DNA from: Novymonas esmeraldas
Taxonomy: Eukaryota; Euglenozoa; Kinetoplastea; Trypanosomatida; Trypanosomatidae
NCBI GenBank assembly: GCA_019188245.1
Contig: JAECZO010000052.1
Location: forward strand, 1-64,000
Reading direction: 5' to 3'
DNA length: 64,000 bases
Shown here: piece after piece, positions 7,699-18,376 of the stretch
Numbering within the stretch: position 1 is the first letter of the stretch
How the letters are laid out: each line of letters begins with the position of its first letter
Made by a program: the position numbers and the translations under genes
The notes under the pieces: generated by a model
Databases searched by the model: none
What the model saw: only the letters and a program-made list of their open reading frames with translations
What the model was told of the DNA's origin: nothing

Positions 7699-10600
7699 GC
7701 TGCTACTACGTCGGAGCTCCTCTCTGCCCCCACCCGCTCGGCGTGGATTGTCTGTCGTCTCTGTGGAATGAAAAAGACGCGATGAAGACAGTGTAACTCA
7801 TTGGAACCTCTTTTTGTTGTTGTCTGTTCTCTTTCCTTCTCTGTCTTTCTCTGTCTTTCGTATCTGAGCTTGTATGCGTGTTTCTCAGCCCCCCTTTTTT
7901 TTCTGCGTCCGATTCTTCCGCCTCCCTCCCCTCCCCCACCCTTCTTCTTCTCTTTGTCCTTCCGTTCGTCTTCGGCGCTTTTACTATTATTATTGTCCTG
8001 GTGTGCTTTCTCAATTTGCCGATGTCAAGCGTGACACCAAGTGGTGATCACTTGCTATCTGTGTGTGTGTGTGTGCCTTGTGGGTAGTCTCGTGCTGCTA
8101 CAGCGCTTTGCGGGAAGCTGCTATGTTGCTGTCCCTGCAGCGTGCTGAAGATCCCCCCTTGTCCACGCTCTCTTCCTGCTCCCCTGCTTTTTGTGTTACT
8201 TCTTCGGTGTATGTGTGTGTCTCTGCTTGCTGTTTGGCTGCACTTGCCCTACGACGGCGCTCTGGCGAGGTGTGACGAAAGAGTTGACTCTCACGGGGGT
8301 CCTAACACACGCGTGTGTGTGTGTGTGTCCGTGTGCTCACGTGCAGTCTCTATGACCTGCCTTGTCCACATCGATCAACGCCCCCCGCACCCCGCCTCCT
8401 CCTCCTCTCTCCTCATATTGTCGAGCTCCAACCCGCTCTGTCCCTCGTGTTACTCTCACCGCAGATGTCTTCTCCCTTGATCCGCAGAGGCACAGAGAGA
8501 AGAAGAGAGAGAGCTGGGACGAATGGTTCTGATAGACGAGTCCAGTTTTTTTTTTTTTTTTACTTTCGCGTGTGAGGTCATCTGTAGTGCACAGTGTGTC
8601 CTCCCACCTCTCATCGTCTCTCGTTCGCAGCTTGCGCTTGCCGTGGTGGGTGTTGCGCAGATGTAGGTGTGTGTGTGTGCGTATGTGTGTGTGAGCGGTT
8701 GGCATCACAGTAGCTTGTGTCGCTCCTGCTGACGTGTGCGTCGGCCTGCCGTTCTCTGCGATTCCGTGCGGTCCTCTTCACGCATACCGCATTAAAGCCG
8801 AGCGTCCGCCCCTCCTGTTTCTCGGTCTCTCTGCTTCTCTCGACGCACGCCCGACACGCTGGCTCATCATAGTTGTCCACTCACCCGATCAGGCTTCTCC
8901 GTTTTGCGCGGTAGTGTGCGTCTTCTTCCACTGCACCTGCACCTCCCTCTCAGCTTCTCTCTGTTTGTCCTGGTGCGACACGCGTGGCCGATGTTCTCTT
9001 CTTCTCGAGGTGCCTACGTCTTTCTCTCAACTCCACCTCTGATTCCGTTTCTCTGTTTTTTTTTTTTTTGATGTTTCTGGACACACTATGAACATGTGTG
9101 TGTGTGTGTGAGCTCAGCAAGCACATAGCACCTCCCCCTCTTCTCACCTGTTCTCTCCTTCCCACTTATACACACCCTTTCCCGTATGGTCGAGCAGCGC
9201 TCTCTCCAACACTCCTCCGTGTTGTTCATGGTTCCTCACACCCACCCTCACCGTGAAGCGTGTCTACGGCGCGTTTCTGAGTTTCCTGTGCTTCTTTTTT
9301 TTTGGTGTGTCTCTGTACGCATCTGTGTGTGTTGTCTATGTGCGTCCGCGTGTGATTGTTTTCTTTTTCTTTTTCTTTTTTTGTTCTTCTTCCCTTGAAC
9401 CCGTTTCCCCATTCTTCGACTCGCGTCTGGGTTTTCTTCTTCTACGGCGTTGCCACTGGAACGTGGTACACTCTCACGAGCTCACAGTTGCGCACAGTCT
9501 TGGCCACCAGAGATGCAGAGAAAAAAAAAAAAAAATAGACGGAGGTGTGCGGAGAACAAAAAAAAAAAAAGAGAAGTCGATGCATATCTCGCGTCAACGA
9601 TCACTTGTTCAATGCTGTCCTTGCGGTTTCTTCAACTCCGTCCTTTCCTTCTCCGACAGGCGTTGTAAGTGACTATCACCGCTGAAACTGGGGTGTCACG
9701 CTGCAGGGCTTCGACCTACAAAGAAAAACAGACACACCCACAGACCAACATGGTGGAGTCTCCTCTCATTTGTGTGTGTGTGTGTGTTTTTCCAGATAGG
9801 GCAAAAAAAGAAAAGAAAAAAAGCAGTTACGGAAGGGGAAGATGGAAGGGATATGGGATGGCGGTGAGATACTACGGTGGTGTCTCGAGGATGAGTGTCG
9901 TCTACCTCCCCCCTTTCCTTCCCTGCTTCCGCTTCTTCTCGCCATCTTGATCGACAACGCGGCCAGAGTGGTGACGGTATGGATCCTGCACGTATGCGGT
10001 CAGCAGGTGAGTGCAGGGAATTGTCCACACCTCCTACCCCTTTCTCTGCAATAGAACGAAGGGGCTTGACTGTTGTGTCCTCGACTCTCCCTTTGATCCC
10101 TTCCTCTCCCGTTTCTCTTGCATTCACCTGTGGTTCCTACGTCTTCTGTTGCCACGAACACACATCACACACACACACACACACCCATACATGTACACTC
10201 ATACGTTCACAAGAAGTTCTGCTCCACCTCTCTCAGAGTCGCATTCGCTTTCTGTGTCTATTTGTCTTCTCAGCTCGTTTGTGGTCCGTCTTCTCTCCTC
10301 GTAGCTCTCCTCCCCCCGTCGTGCTCCTTGAATACCTTCAAGCGCACGATACACAGCGGCGGTAGTTGCACCGACTTCAATCCACTTTTTTTTCTCTTCT
10401 TCCTCCTCCACTTCCCTTTCTTCGTTCGTGTTTTCTTCTCTTTTTTTTTTCTGCGCTCTTGACTGACGGACAGACTTCCATCGCCGAGTCCCTTGTTTAG
10501 CTCTTCTCCTCCTTCCCTCTTCTTTTTTTTTTCTCTCTCTTCCTCTTCCTTCCGGCTGTACTTTACGTCGGTGTCTTTTGCGTGTAGGACGGTGCTTCTC

Positions 10601-10940
10601 CAGGATCACTCGGCCCTGCAACAGGCCTCAGCCACGGTAGCGCAGAGAGAGATACCAGTCGTGTTGTTAGACTCCAGAGCTCAAACCACTCTAACGTGTT
10701 TCCAGCGTCTACTGCTCAGGGCGTCTCATTTATTGGTTATTTCCGCCCCTCTCTGTTTCTCTTCCTGTGTGTGTGTGTGTATCTCTGTGCGTTTTCAGTG
10801 AACTCTTGACTTGTTCGGGTGCACCGCTGATATTCTCCGCTGCCTCGTCCAACGATCTCTCGAGCAACGGCCCACAGCCTCGCAGTCGTCGTCGTCAGCT
10901 GAGCGCGGGTGATCGGGTCGCGTCTGCGACTTTCGCGACA
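7699..10940. other. Long (3.2 kb) intergenic spacer between unknown paralogues
   Basis: No gene I can support. It contains T-rich runs near 8545-8561, 9056-9069 and 10441-10450, oligo-A near 9522-9534 and 9558-9570, and GT/CA repeats near 8055-8075, 8305-8330, 8670-8695, 9095-9112 and 10150-10185. Open frames here are short and compositionally biased. For a tandem pair the distance is large, so this may be a long regulatory 3' UTR of paralogue A or the site of a lost gene copy. Confidence 0.55.
10771..10798 (+). promoter_or_regulatory. Predicted trans-splice acceptor for gene at 10941
   Basis: A GT repeat and pyrimidine stretch end in GCGTTTTCAG with the AG at 10797-10798, 142 nt before the ATG at 10941. 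Confidence 0.5.
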
Positions 10941-11879
10941 ATGCGCAACTTCTTTCGCACGAGCAATGCCAACTTCGTGTCGGGCCACAGTGACCACCAC
11001 AACAGTCAGCACCAGCATGACCACAGCCACCAGTCGCACACTGCGTCGCCGCAGAATAACAGTGCTCGCACCGCCCCGCAGGCGGGGAACAGGCCGAACG
11101 AGTATCCAGTGGCGCTGCCGTCGGCGCTGGAGAAGAAGTTCACGGGTCCTGTAGAGGGGACGGCGGTGCTGGACGATCGGACGATGCCACTGGACGAGGC
11201 GGCAGCCATCTTCGAGATGGTGACGCCGGAGAACACGCCGCTGCTGAAGACGCACGTGAAGGAGCGCTTCGAGGCCGCCGCCGAGGAGGAGATGGAGCAG
11301 CACCGCCACGAGCAAGAGCACGCTGAGTCCTCGAACACGAGCAGCAGTGAAAATGTGATGGGCACCAGCGCGCCAACGGCCCCACGGACGAACACGTTCG
11401 ACTACTTCCCCACACCGGACGTGTCCTTCGCGAGCTTCCACTCCACCAAGACGCACCACCGTCGCAAGGTGCTGGCTGACGGCGGCTACGTCATCTTCTC
11501 CGACGCGTACCTGAGCGCGCACCCGATGTCCTGCATCACTGGCGTCACAAATGAGCTGCACATGGCCGCGCTCAACAACGCTACCGGCCCCCATCCTCCC
11601 TGCACTGGTCCTGACGCGGAGAAGCGGCGGCTGCAGGAGGTGAAGGACTACATCAAGGAGGTGGAGCATGAGTACCGCCCGCTGTTCCGGCGCCGACGCT
11701 CCGGCGCTGTGTACGGCCACGCACAGTACTTTCAACCTGGTGACATAGTCGACTCCGGCAGCCATTTCGACCCCGTGTTCTACGCCACTCCGATGGCGGC
11801 GACGGCGAAGGCAGAGCCGGCGCATCCGCCAAAGAAACTGTGGGGACTGCGACGGATTCTTTCATCGCCCTTCCTCTAG
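10941..11879 (+). CDS. Conserved protein of unknown function, paralogue B
   Basis: A 312-residue paralogue of the gene at 6787. The ATG at 10941 aligns MRNFFRTS with the FRNLFGG start of paralogue A; upstream in-frame codons encode leader-like sequence. This copy has its own N-terminal His/Gln/Ser-rich segment (about residues 14-45, with repeated HDH and SH pairs) that could bind metal or be simply disordered. It then shares YPVALPSALEKKF, FEMVTPENTPLLKT, a Glu-rich coiled-coil stretch, the NTFDYFPTPDVSFASFHS block and the EVKDYIKEVEHEYRPLFRRR block. The shared aromatic block differs from paralogue A at only about three bases in roughly 180, whereas the termini are unrelated. It ends in a basic LRRILSSPFL tail comparable to RELLSNSFF in A. 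No enzymatic motif or membrane segment is visible; function unknown. Confidence 0.85.
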   Translation: MRNFFRTSNANFVSGHSDHHNSQHQHDHSHQSHTASPQNNSARTAPQAGNRPNEYPVALPSALEKKFTGPVEGTAVLDDRTMPLDEAAAIFEMVTPENTPLLKTHVKERFEAAAEEEMEQHRHEQEHAESSNTSSSENVMGTSAPTAPRTNTFDYFPTPDVSFASFHSTKTHHRRKVLADGGYVIFSDAYLSAHPMSCITGVTNELHMAALNNATGPHPPCTGPDAEKRRLQEVKDYIKEVEHEYRPLFRRRRSGAVYGHAQYFQPGDIVDSGSHFDPVFYATPMAATAKAEPAHPPKKLWGLRRILSSPFL

Positions 11880-14864
11880 AAGATGCGGGAGCACAAGTGC
11901 TGCAGGCGTGACGGGCAGGGCAGGCCTCTGTCACACGAGTTTGTTCGATTTCCCTGCCGCTGACACTCTCGGTGCTTTTTTTTTCTTTTCCGTTTCTGTA
12001 GGTAAATGTGTGATCACTTGTGGTGTCTCTGTGTGTTTGTGTGTGTGCCTCTGTTTCGTTATGTGTGCTTTTGTGATGCGAGGCAGAGAATGGAGCTCCA
12101 AGCAGCCCTCCGTCTCTCTCGTTCTCCCAGCTCACATCCGACACACGCACACACACGCACACACAAACGCACAGGCAGATCTGCACATGCTGGAGGTACT
12201 GGATAATCGGAAGGAGAGGTGAAGGGTGCAGGAATAGTCGTCTGATACTGCCTTCTCTTTTTGTGCTGTCTGTCACTGTCGTGACTTCACTTGTTACTTT
12301 AATGCGGACAGATGATGCACACACCACAGCGCAGATGATCCCCTTCTGCCACCTACTCCCCCCTTCACCGTCCCCTCCCACCCCTGTCGTACTCTCTCGG
12401 TCTCCCCATCCTCGCCGACAACCGTAGAGGAAGAAAAAAAAAAGTGGCGCGTCTCTCGCAGCCACGAAGAGAGAGTGTGAAACGCAGAAACCGATCAGAA
12501 ACGACGACATATATGGATTTTAACACCTGTAGTTTGTGGAGGCGTATCTTCGTACCCGCGTGTACGTCAAGCTGCATATGTCGTGAAGCACCAGGGAAGA
12601 GCGTCTTTTTTTTTTTTTTTCTTCGTCGCCGCCCTCGTGTGTGTGTGTATGTGTGTATGTGTCTGTATGCCAGCGTTTCGGTTTCTCTGTACATGTGTGC
12701 GTGTACATTTTCGTGTACTTTCTCCGTGGATCTGTTCTTTTTCTTTTTTCCCCTTCTTTTTGTGTTTTTTCTTTTCTGCGTTTCTTTTTTTTTCTCTTCC
12801 ATCACCGAGGCGTCTCAGTGTACCACCAACTGCCGCGCCTGCCCGCAGCCGATACAGTGCTGTGGATCGGACGTATTCCCGCTCCCATCGTCCTGAAGTC
12901 CTGAAGTCCTGTTGTTCTCATTAGTGTGGTGATATGTGTAGGGGACAGTGTTTTGTTTCCTGTGGTGTTTGTTTTCTTTCGTTTTTTTGTTTTTCTTTTT
13001 GTTTACTTCTTTCGCTTTTTTTCTGTTGGATGAAGTCTGCGTAGCGCAGCGTCGCTGTTTTAGAGACACGCGAGTTGTGGTGTCGAATGGGTTGAGTGGC
13101 TTCTTCATCCTCATCTCTCTCTCTCCCTCTGTTGCACACACACTTGCAAAGTCACACATGCACACTTGAAATCGTGCGAGTGGAAGGTAGGAAGAACCTG
13201 TGTGCATGTGTGTCTGTGAGTTGTCTGTGAGGCTCTGAAAGGTGGAAACTCCGTCTCTCTATCACGCCTTGTACATCGCCGCCTTTCACGTGCACCTTTC
13301 GACACGGTGAACTACGAGCTGCGTCATGCTACCCCATCGCGTCCCGGTGGTACTTCGTCTGTTTTTTACTGTTGTTGTTTTCCACTTCTTCATTTCAGGC
13401 TCCCGTTGTCTGGCAAATGGTAGACAAAGTAGTTCTTTCATGGCACGTGTCGGTCTGTGCCTCTGTCCCTCCTCCTCTTCCTCCTTCTCCGCCGTGTCTC
13501 CGCTACGTTGCTTGTACTCCGTCTCCTCCCGCAGTGACACACCGCCTCTCTCTCTCTGCCTGTCTTTCTGTCTTCCGCGTCCTAGGCGTGCGCATGTGTG
13601 TGTGCGTGTGTGTGTTCCTGTTCGTTTGTCGCTGTTGCTTTGTGTATGCGAGCACCCGGAACGTCTCCGAGTGGCTACGCCCTCATTTTTTTTTTTTTCT
13701 TCTTTGCCCCCACTGTCACGTGCAACGCATGAGTTGACTGCGTCGCCAATGGCTCTGCCCCCAAGGTCTCTCCTCTGTCACCCCCACCACCCGTCACCAC
13801 GCCACGCTCTCTCTTTCTCGCCGCGTCTTCCCTGCTCTTCTTCTCGTTGAAGCGGCGTACATCTCCTCGCAGGATATGTCCGCGTAGGGGACGTCAGCAC
13901 TTCCACCACGCGTCGTGGCGGATGGCTGAACCTCGCCGACTCACCTGTCGATATTGGTCTCGGTGCAAACAAGGGAGAGAAGGGAGTGGAGGATGGCGAG
14001 GCACAGCGATACACACTCTGTCTGTGTCTGTGTGCTTGCAGAAGGTGACTGACTGTTGATGTGCATATCGCTCGACGCACCCCGCTCCTCCCTCCTCCCT
14101 CCCTCCCTCCTTCTTGTCCCCACCACACTCCTCCTCTCATCCTCCTCATACCCCCTCCCCTTCCCGCAACTAGAGACTTCGTGGGCTCCTCCTCCTCTTC
14201 CTTCGTTGTGTGCTTCGACGTCGTGTTGGGTCTCAGCCCCACCGTCCCCGACCCCGCCACTCTCTCTCTCTCTTGTGCTCCCACTCCCGTCGACCAACCC
14301 CCTTTTCCCATTGCGACCCAGCGTGTGCGTTCTTTTCCTCTCTTTTTTTTTTTCCTGTGTGTCTTTCTGTTGCTGTGTCTCACCTGTCATCCATCCATTC
14401 ATCTCCACACTCTCATCGTGGCCGCATCGCTGCTGTGCGCGTGACTCCGGCGATAGCATCTCACACTCGTACGTGTGTGTGCTTGTCCAACGATGCACTC
14501 ACCTGTAGCGCCTGCGCCACGAACTCAGACGCAGGAGAACCCAGATGTTTGATGCAGCTGTCTGCGCGCGTGAATGCGTGCGTTCGTCCGTTTATCTTCT
14601 TTGAGCGAACTCTCTCTCCCCTCTCCTCTCTCCACTCTCCTCTCTCTTCCATTTACACACACACACACACACAGACGCCGGTGGAAGACCAGCATCCAGC
14701 GCTGCCCATCACTTCGGTTGCCTCTACAGCGGTCGCGTTGCTTCTCACATCGTTGGGGGGCAGCTACGTTTTCCACTCCTCCCCCTCCCACCTCCCAACT
14801 TTCCCATCTCACCATCTCTGCCACACGGAGCTGCTGCAGCGGCTCCCTCTTTCTTTGTGTGAAG
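11880..14864. other. Long (3.0 kb) intergenic spacer before SNF2 gene
   Basis: No supportable gene. It contains T15 near 12606-12620, T-rich runs near 12740-12800 and 13686-13698, GT/CA repeats near 12020-12050, 12140-12170, 12640-12665, 13590-13615 and 14657-14672, and a long C/T-rich stretch at about 14080-14350. An in-phase open extension precedes the SNF2 start from about 14574 but is low-complexity Ser/Leu/Pro and is treated as leader. Confidence 0.55.
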
Positions 14865-17531
14865 ATGACCTGCCTGTTCAGCAAAGTTCTCTCCACGGCT
14901 GAGTCGATGGCGGAGGAGGCGCGTCAAGCTCAGGCACGAATCAACGCTGTGGTGGAAGCGCAGCGGGACCGCGCGGCGGTGCAGCAGCTCAGCGTCCGAC
15001 AAGAGTTCTTCATGGATGATCCGGACGAGGAGGTGTCTCTCTGTCACAGCACGACGTCCGCAACAGGAGCGGCTGTGCGTGGCAGTCGGACGTCCCCGCC
15101 GCCGCTGCCGGGCCTGCACCCGCATCAGCGTGACGGCGTGCGCTGGCTTCTTGCTCTCCACGAGCTGGGCCTGCACGGCATTATGGCAGATGAGATGGGG
15201 CTCGGCAAGACGGTGCAGGTCGCCGCCTTCTTCTCTGGGCTCGCCACGCGCGGTGTCCTCGGCACCTACCTCGTCGTGGCGCCACTCTCCACCTTGTCGA
15301 ACTGGGCGGCGGAGCTGCGGCGGTGGGTGCCGTGGATGCACGTGACGGAGTTCCGCGGCACGCATGCGGAGCGCACCAAGCTGCGGTCACGGCTGCGTCA
15401 CCGCCATCGTCGCGCGTTTGCGCGGCAGGACACACTGCGGACGCAGTGGTCGGACGGAGCGTCAATTAGCCTTCTTGCCAAGACGGTCGGCGGTGTGGTG
15501 CTGGCGAACTACGAGGCGGTCATGATGGATCGCGGCGCCGTCGTCCGTCTTCTTCCGTGGGATGTCGTGGTGGTGGACGAGGCGCACCGGCTGAAGAGAC
15601 TCGACTGCAAACTCCTGCGCACGCTGTACAAGACGGCGTGCCCGATGCGCGTCATCCTCACCGGCACTCCGGTGCAGAACGACCTGACGGAGCTGTGGAC
15701 GCTGCTCGAGTACGTTGGGCCCCATCTTTTCCGCCTCGACGATGGCGAGCAGAGAGCGCTGCGAGAGGCAGTAGGACAGCACTCCGAGGCAGCTGCACCG
15801 GACGCCACAACAGACGGCGAGTCGGAGAGTCATCAACTCCACGCGCTGCTGATGCGACCTCTCAAGGGAGCACTGGCGCCATTCCTGCTGCGCCGCACCA
15901 AGGCGAGCGCCGGCATTCGACTCCCGCCCAAGTACGACCTCATTCTCCCAACGCCGCTGACACCGGCGCAGCGCACCTTCTACGCACGCGTCGCTGCGGA
16001 GGGGCGGTTCAGCAACAACCGCCTCATGCACCTGCGCAAGTGCTGCATCCACCCGTACCTGTTCCCCGACTTTGACCCCGCAGTGGCAGGAGCGGAGGAG
16101 GAGGACAGGGAGGCGCAGAGTGCCAGCGCTCGTCTCTGCTCACCCACCGCTCCCAAAGAGGAGCTCGATCGCATGCTTGCGGCGTCAGGGAAGCTGCAGC
16201 TTCTTGATCGCATACTGCCAGAACTGCGCCGCCGCGGCCACCGCGTGCTCTTGTTCTCGCAGATGACATCGGCGCTGGATGTGGTGGAGCGGTACCTCGC
16301 GCTGAAGAACGCGGTCCTCGAGCTGAACGTCTTTGGCAGCGGCACGGCTGACCTGTCCGGCAACGCCGTCGCGGGTGCTCGCTGTGAAAGGGCAGGACTG
16401 GAGGCGATGCTGGCGGAGATGCTGGTGTACACGCGACTGGACGGGAGCAGCAGTCCCGAGGCGAGGGACGAGGCGGTGCGCTGCTTCCAGGTCCCCACCG
16501 ACTATCCCGATAACGTCACTGTCGCACCGAACCGGTACGGTGCGTCTGAGGTCGCAACGCAGCACGCCGCGTCCGGAGGTGATAGGAACGAGTTGGGGCA
16601 GGAGCTTTCGAGGACTCGTCTAGGCAGTCGTACCACTGGTGCGGGTGGTGTGCGGCACCAGAGGCAGGGAAGGCGTTGCGTCGACGTCGACACCGTCTCT
16701 CGTGGCGTCGCCGCTGATGACGGCATTTTCTATGATCTGGAGGAGTCGTCGGCGACGGCGACGGCGGCGGGCCTATCGTGTGATGTGTTGAGAGAGGTGC
16801 CGATGAACATGCTCTCTCCTCCACCTTCTTCCCCCTCTTCTCACCGGTTCAAACCGCAGCACGGCAGGAATCCGTGCTATGCGAATGTGAGCCGCGCGGT
16901 GGACCTTCACGTGTCGCGCACAGAGACGCCACGCACACCAACTTGCGTTCTGACTGACGAGGTCACACCGCCGGCGAAGATGTGTGGTGCGGCGCCAGCT
17001 GCGTGGCAGCCCTTTCTCTTTCTTATCAGCACCCGTGCCGGCGGCACCGGTCTCAACCTCGCTGGCGCAGACACGGTGATCTTGCTCGACGGCGACCTCA
17101 ACCCACACAACGACGCGCAGGCGGTGGACCGCTGCCACCGCATCGGGCAGCGACACCCCGTCGCGGTCTACCGCCTCGTCACCCCGCACACCGTGGAGGA
17201 CGCATGGCACAGCGGCATCGTGCATCGAAAGCTGAAACTAGAGGAGTCTGTGTTGCGCGGGCTTGAGCACCGCGGCGCAGGGGATGAGCTCCTCCACCAG
17301 GATGGCAACGGCGCAGAGGGCCGCCGTGTACCGGCGGTGTGGGCCTCCGACGTACTCCGACGCGCAGCCCCGGCTCTTGCCAAACGTGCGGGCAAGCGGG
17401 CAAGAGCAATTGAGACGACAACGGCGTCCACGAAGGACGCCATCGACACAGCCGAGCTGTGTCTTCTCCTAGATCGTGCATGGCTGCACGGTGCGATGCC
17501 ACACGCGGTCCTCTCACACGCAACTCCGTGA
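14865..17531 (+). CDS. SNF2-family ATPase (Lsh/DDM1-like chromatin remodeller)
   Basis: An 888-residue SNF2 ATPase predicted to translocate on DNA and remodel nucleosomes in the nucleus. Lobe 1 starts with HPHQRDGVRWLLALHELG, then motif I DEMGLGKT (residues 109-116), VVAPLSTLSNW (motif Ia), DEAH (238-241), LTGTPVQNDLTELW (motif III) and FLLRRTKA. Lobe 2 has LLFSQMTSALDVVERYL (motif IV), YTRLDGSS (522-529), STRAGGTGLNLAGAD (motif V, from 722) and QAVDRCHRIGQ (motif VI, 752-762). The LATRGVLGTYLVVAPLSTLS region and following EFRGTHAER resemble Lsh/HELLS and DDM1 more than ISWI or CHD. No bromo-, chromo- or SANT domain is apparent. About 165 low-complexity residues separate the end of the YTRLDGSS helix from motif V, where most SNF2 proteins have a short loop. 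The ATG at 14865 was taken; another in-frame ATG at 14907 is possible. Confidence 0.88.
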   Translation: MTCLFSKVLSTAESMAEEARQAQARINAVVEAQRDRAAVQQLSVRQEFFMDDPDEEVSLCHSTTSATGAAVRGSRTSPPPLPGLHPHQRDGVRWLLALHELGLHGIMADEMGLGKTVQVAAFFSGLATRGVLGTYLVVAPLSTLSNWAAELRRWVPWMHVTEFRGTHAERTKLRSRLRHRHRRAFARQDTLRTQWSDGASISLLAKTVGGVVLANYEAVMMDRGAVVRLLPWDVVVVDEAHRLKRLDCKLLRTLYKTACPMRVILTGTPVQNDLTELWTLLEYVGPHLFRLDDGEQRALREAVGQHSEAAAPDATTDGESESHQLHALLMRPLKGALAPFLLRRTKASAGIRLPPKYDLILPTPLTPAQRTFYARVAAEGRFSNNRLMHLRKCCIHPYLFPDFDPAVAGAEEEDREAQSASARLCSPTAPKEELDRMLAASGKLQLLDRILPELRRRGHRVLLFSQMTSALDVVERYLALKNAVLELNVFGSGTADLSGNAVAGARCERAGLEAMLAEMLVYTRLDGSSSPEARDEAVRCFQVPTDYPDNVTVAPNRYGASEVATQHAASGGDRNELGQELSRTRLGSRTTGAGGVRHQRQGRRCVDVDTVSRGVAADDGIFYDLEESSATATAAGLSCDVLREVPMNMLSPPPSSPSSHRFKPQHGRNPCYANVSRAVDLHVSRTETPRTPTCVLTDEVTPPAKMCGAAPAAWQPFLFLISTRAGGTGLNLAGADTVILLDGDLNPHNDAQAVDRCHRIGQRHPVAVYRLVTPHTVEDAWHSGIVHRKLKLEESVLRGLEHRGAGDELLHQDGNGAEGRRVPAVWASDVLRRAAPALAKRAGKRARAIETTTASTKDAIDTAELCLLLDRAWLHGAMPHAVLSHATP

Positions 17532-18376
17532 CAACGCTACCAGTGTAGCCGGCCGTCCTCCTCGCCCTTCTTCTTTCCCTCTATCTCCCTCGGAGTCGCA
17601 CATATGTGACAAGACGGAGGAAAAAACGAAACGCGGTGGTGCTGTTGTCGTTACGAGGAGGCAGAGAGGCGGTGGTGGTGCAGACACACAAAGCGTTGTG
17701 TCCACCCTGCTTGTACTTTTCTTTTCCAGCACCACCACAAGCTATCGAGTAGATTCACCTAGAACTGTCTCCATCTCTTTTTTTTTACATCTGATCTGTG
17801 TTGATACCTGTGTAGGCTGCAGCTTCACTGTCAGAAAATGCATTCACACGCACAGACACACAAAAGGGACGCTCATCACCACAGCGGCAGGGTTTGCGCC
17901 ATTGAAGTGGAGAAACTGAAAAGACACAGCGTAGAAGATACTTGCTGTGAACTCGTGGTGGCCCTCTCACGCGCTTCCTGTTTCTGCTTCCTCAAGCGCG
18001 CTTCGGCATCGTATGTGTGTGTGCGTTTCTCTGCATCTCTGAGGACCACTATGAGAGTCCAAGTCACATGATGCATGTGTGCGGCTCTCTCTCTCGTTCT
18101 CTCTCATGCTGCAATCTTTTTGCTTCCGTGTCACTCTGTACACTGCAACTGTGCCATGCCTCTCGTCCTCGCTGCTGTTTCACCTTTTTTTTTCTTTTTG
18201 CCTTGTCAAGTGTCTCGTGTGTGTCAGTCTCCGCTCGGCGTCTCGCGCGCCTCTTCGCCAGTGCTAACGACACACATATCCATCCCACTCCACATACCGA
18301 ACACTGTCCTATCCACTCCTCTCTACATCTCTCTCTCTCGTTGTACACCGCTCTGTCAGTAGCTCAGGTGCCCGTC
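17532..18376. other. Intergenic spacer before nuclease gene
   Basis: No gene seen. Short T-rich runs near 17776-17787 and 18183-18198 and CT repeats near 18088-18105 and 18328-18342. An open frame in phase with the nuclease extends back to about 18017, but its peptide is leader-like and would bury the signal peptide, so it is not included. Confidence 0.6.
18325..18367 (+). promoter_or_regulatory. Predicted trans-splice acceptor for gene at 18377
   Basis: CT-rich sequence near 18325-18342 is followed by AGs at 18358-18359, 18361-18362 and 18366-18367, just before the ATG. Which AG is used cannot be decided. All would give an unusually short 5' UTR of 10-20 nt. Confidence 0.4.

Noticed and set aside
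10737-11825. Minus-strand open frame of about 362 codons opposite unknown paralogue B
   Set aside because: Antisense of a conserved paralogue; the same antisense reading occurs opposite paralogue A, as expected from shared DNA. Arg/His/Val-rich with no motif.
14574-14864. N-terminal extension of the SNF2 protein
   Set aside because: In-frame but low-complexity and overlapping a CA repeat and pyrimidine tracts; SNF2 similarity starts well after the ATG at 14865.
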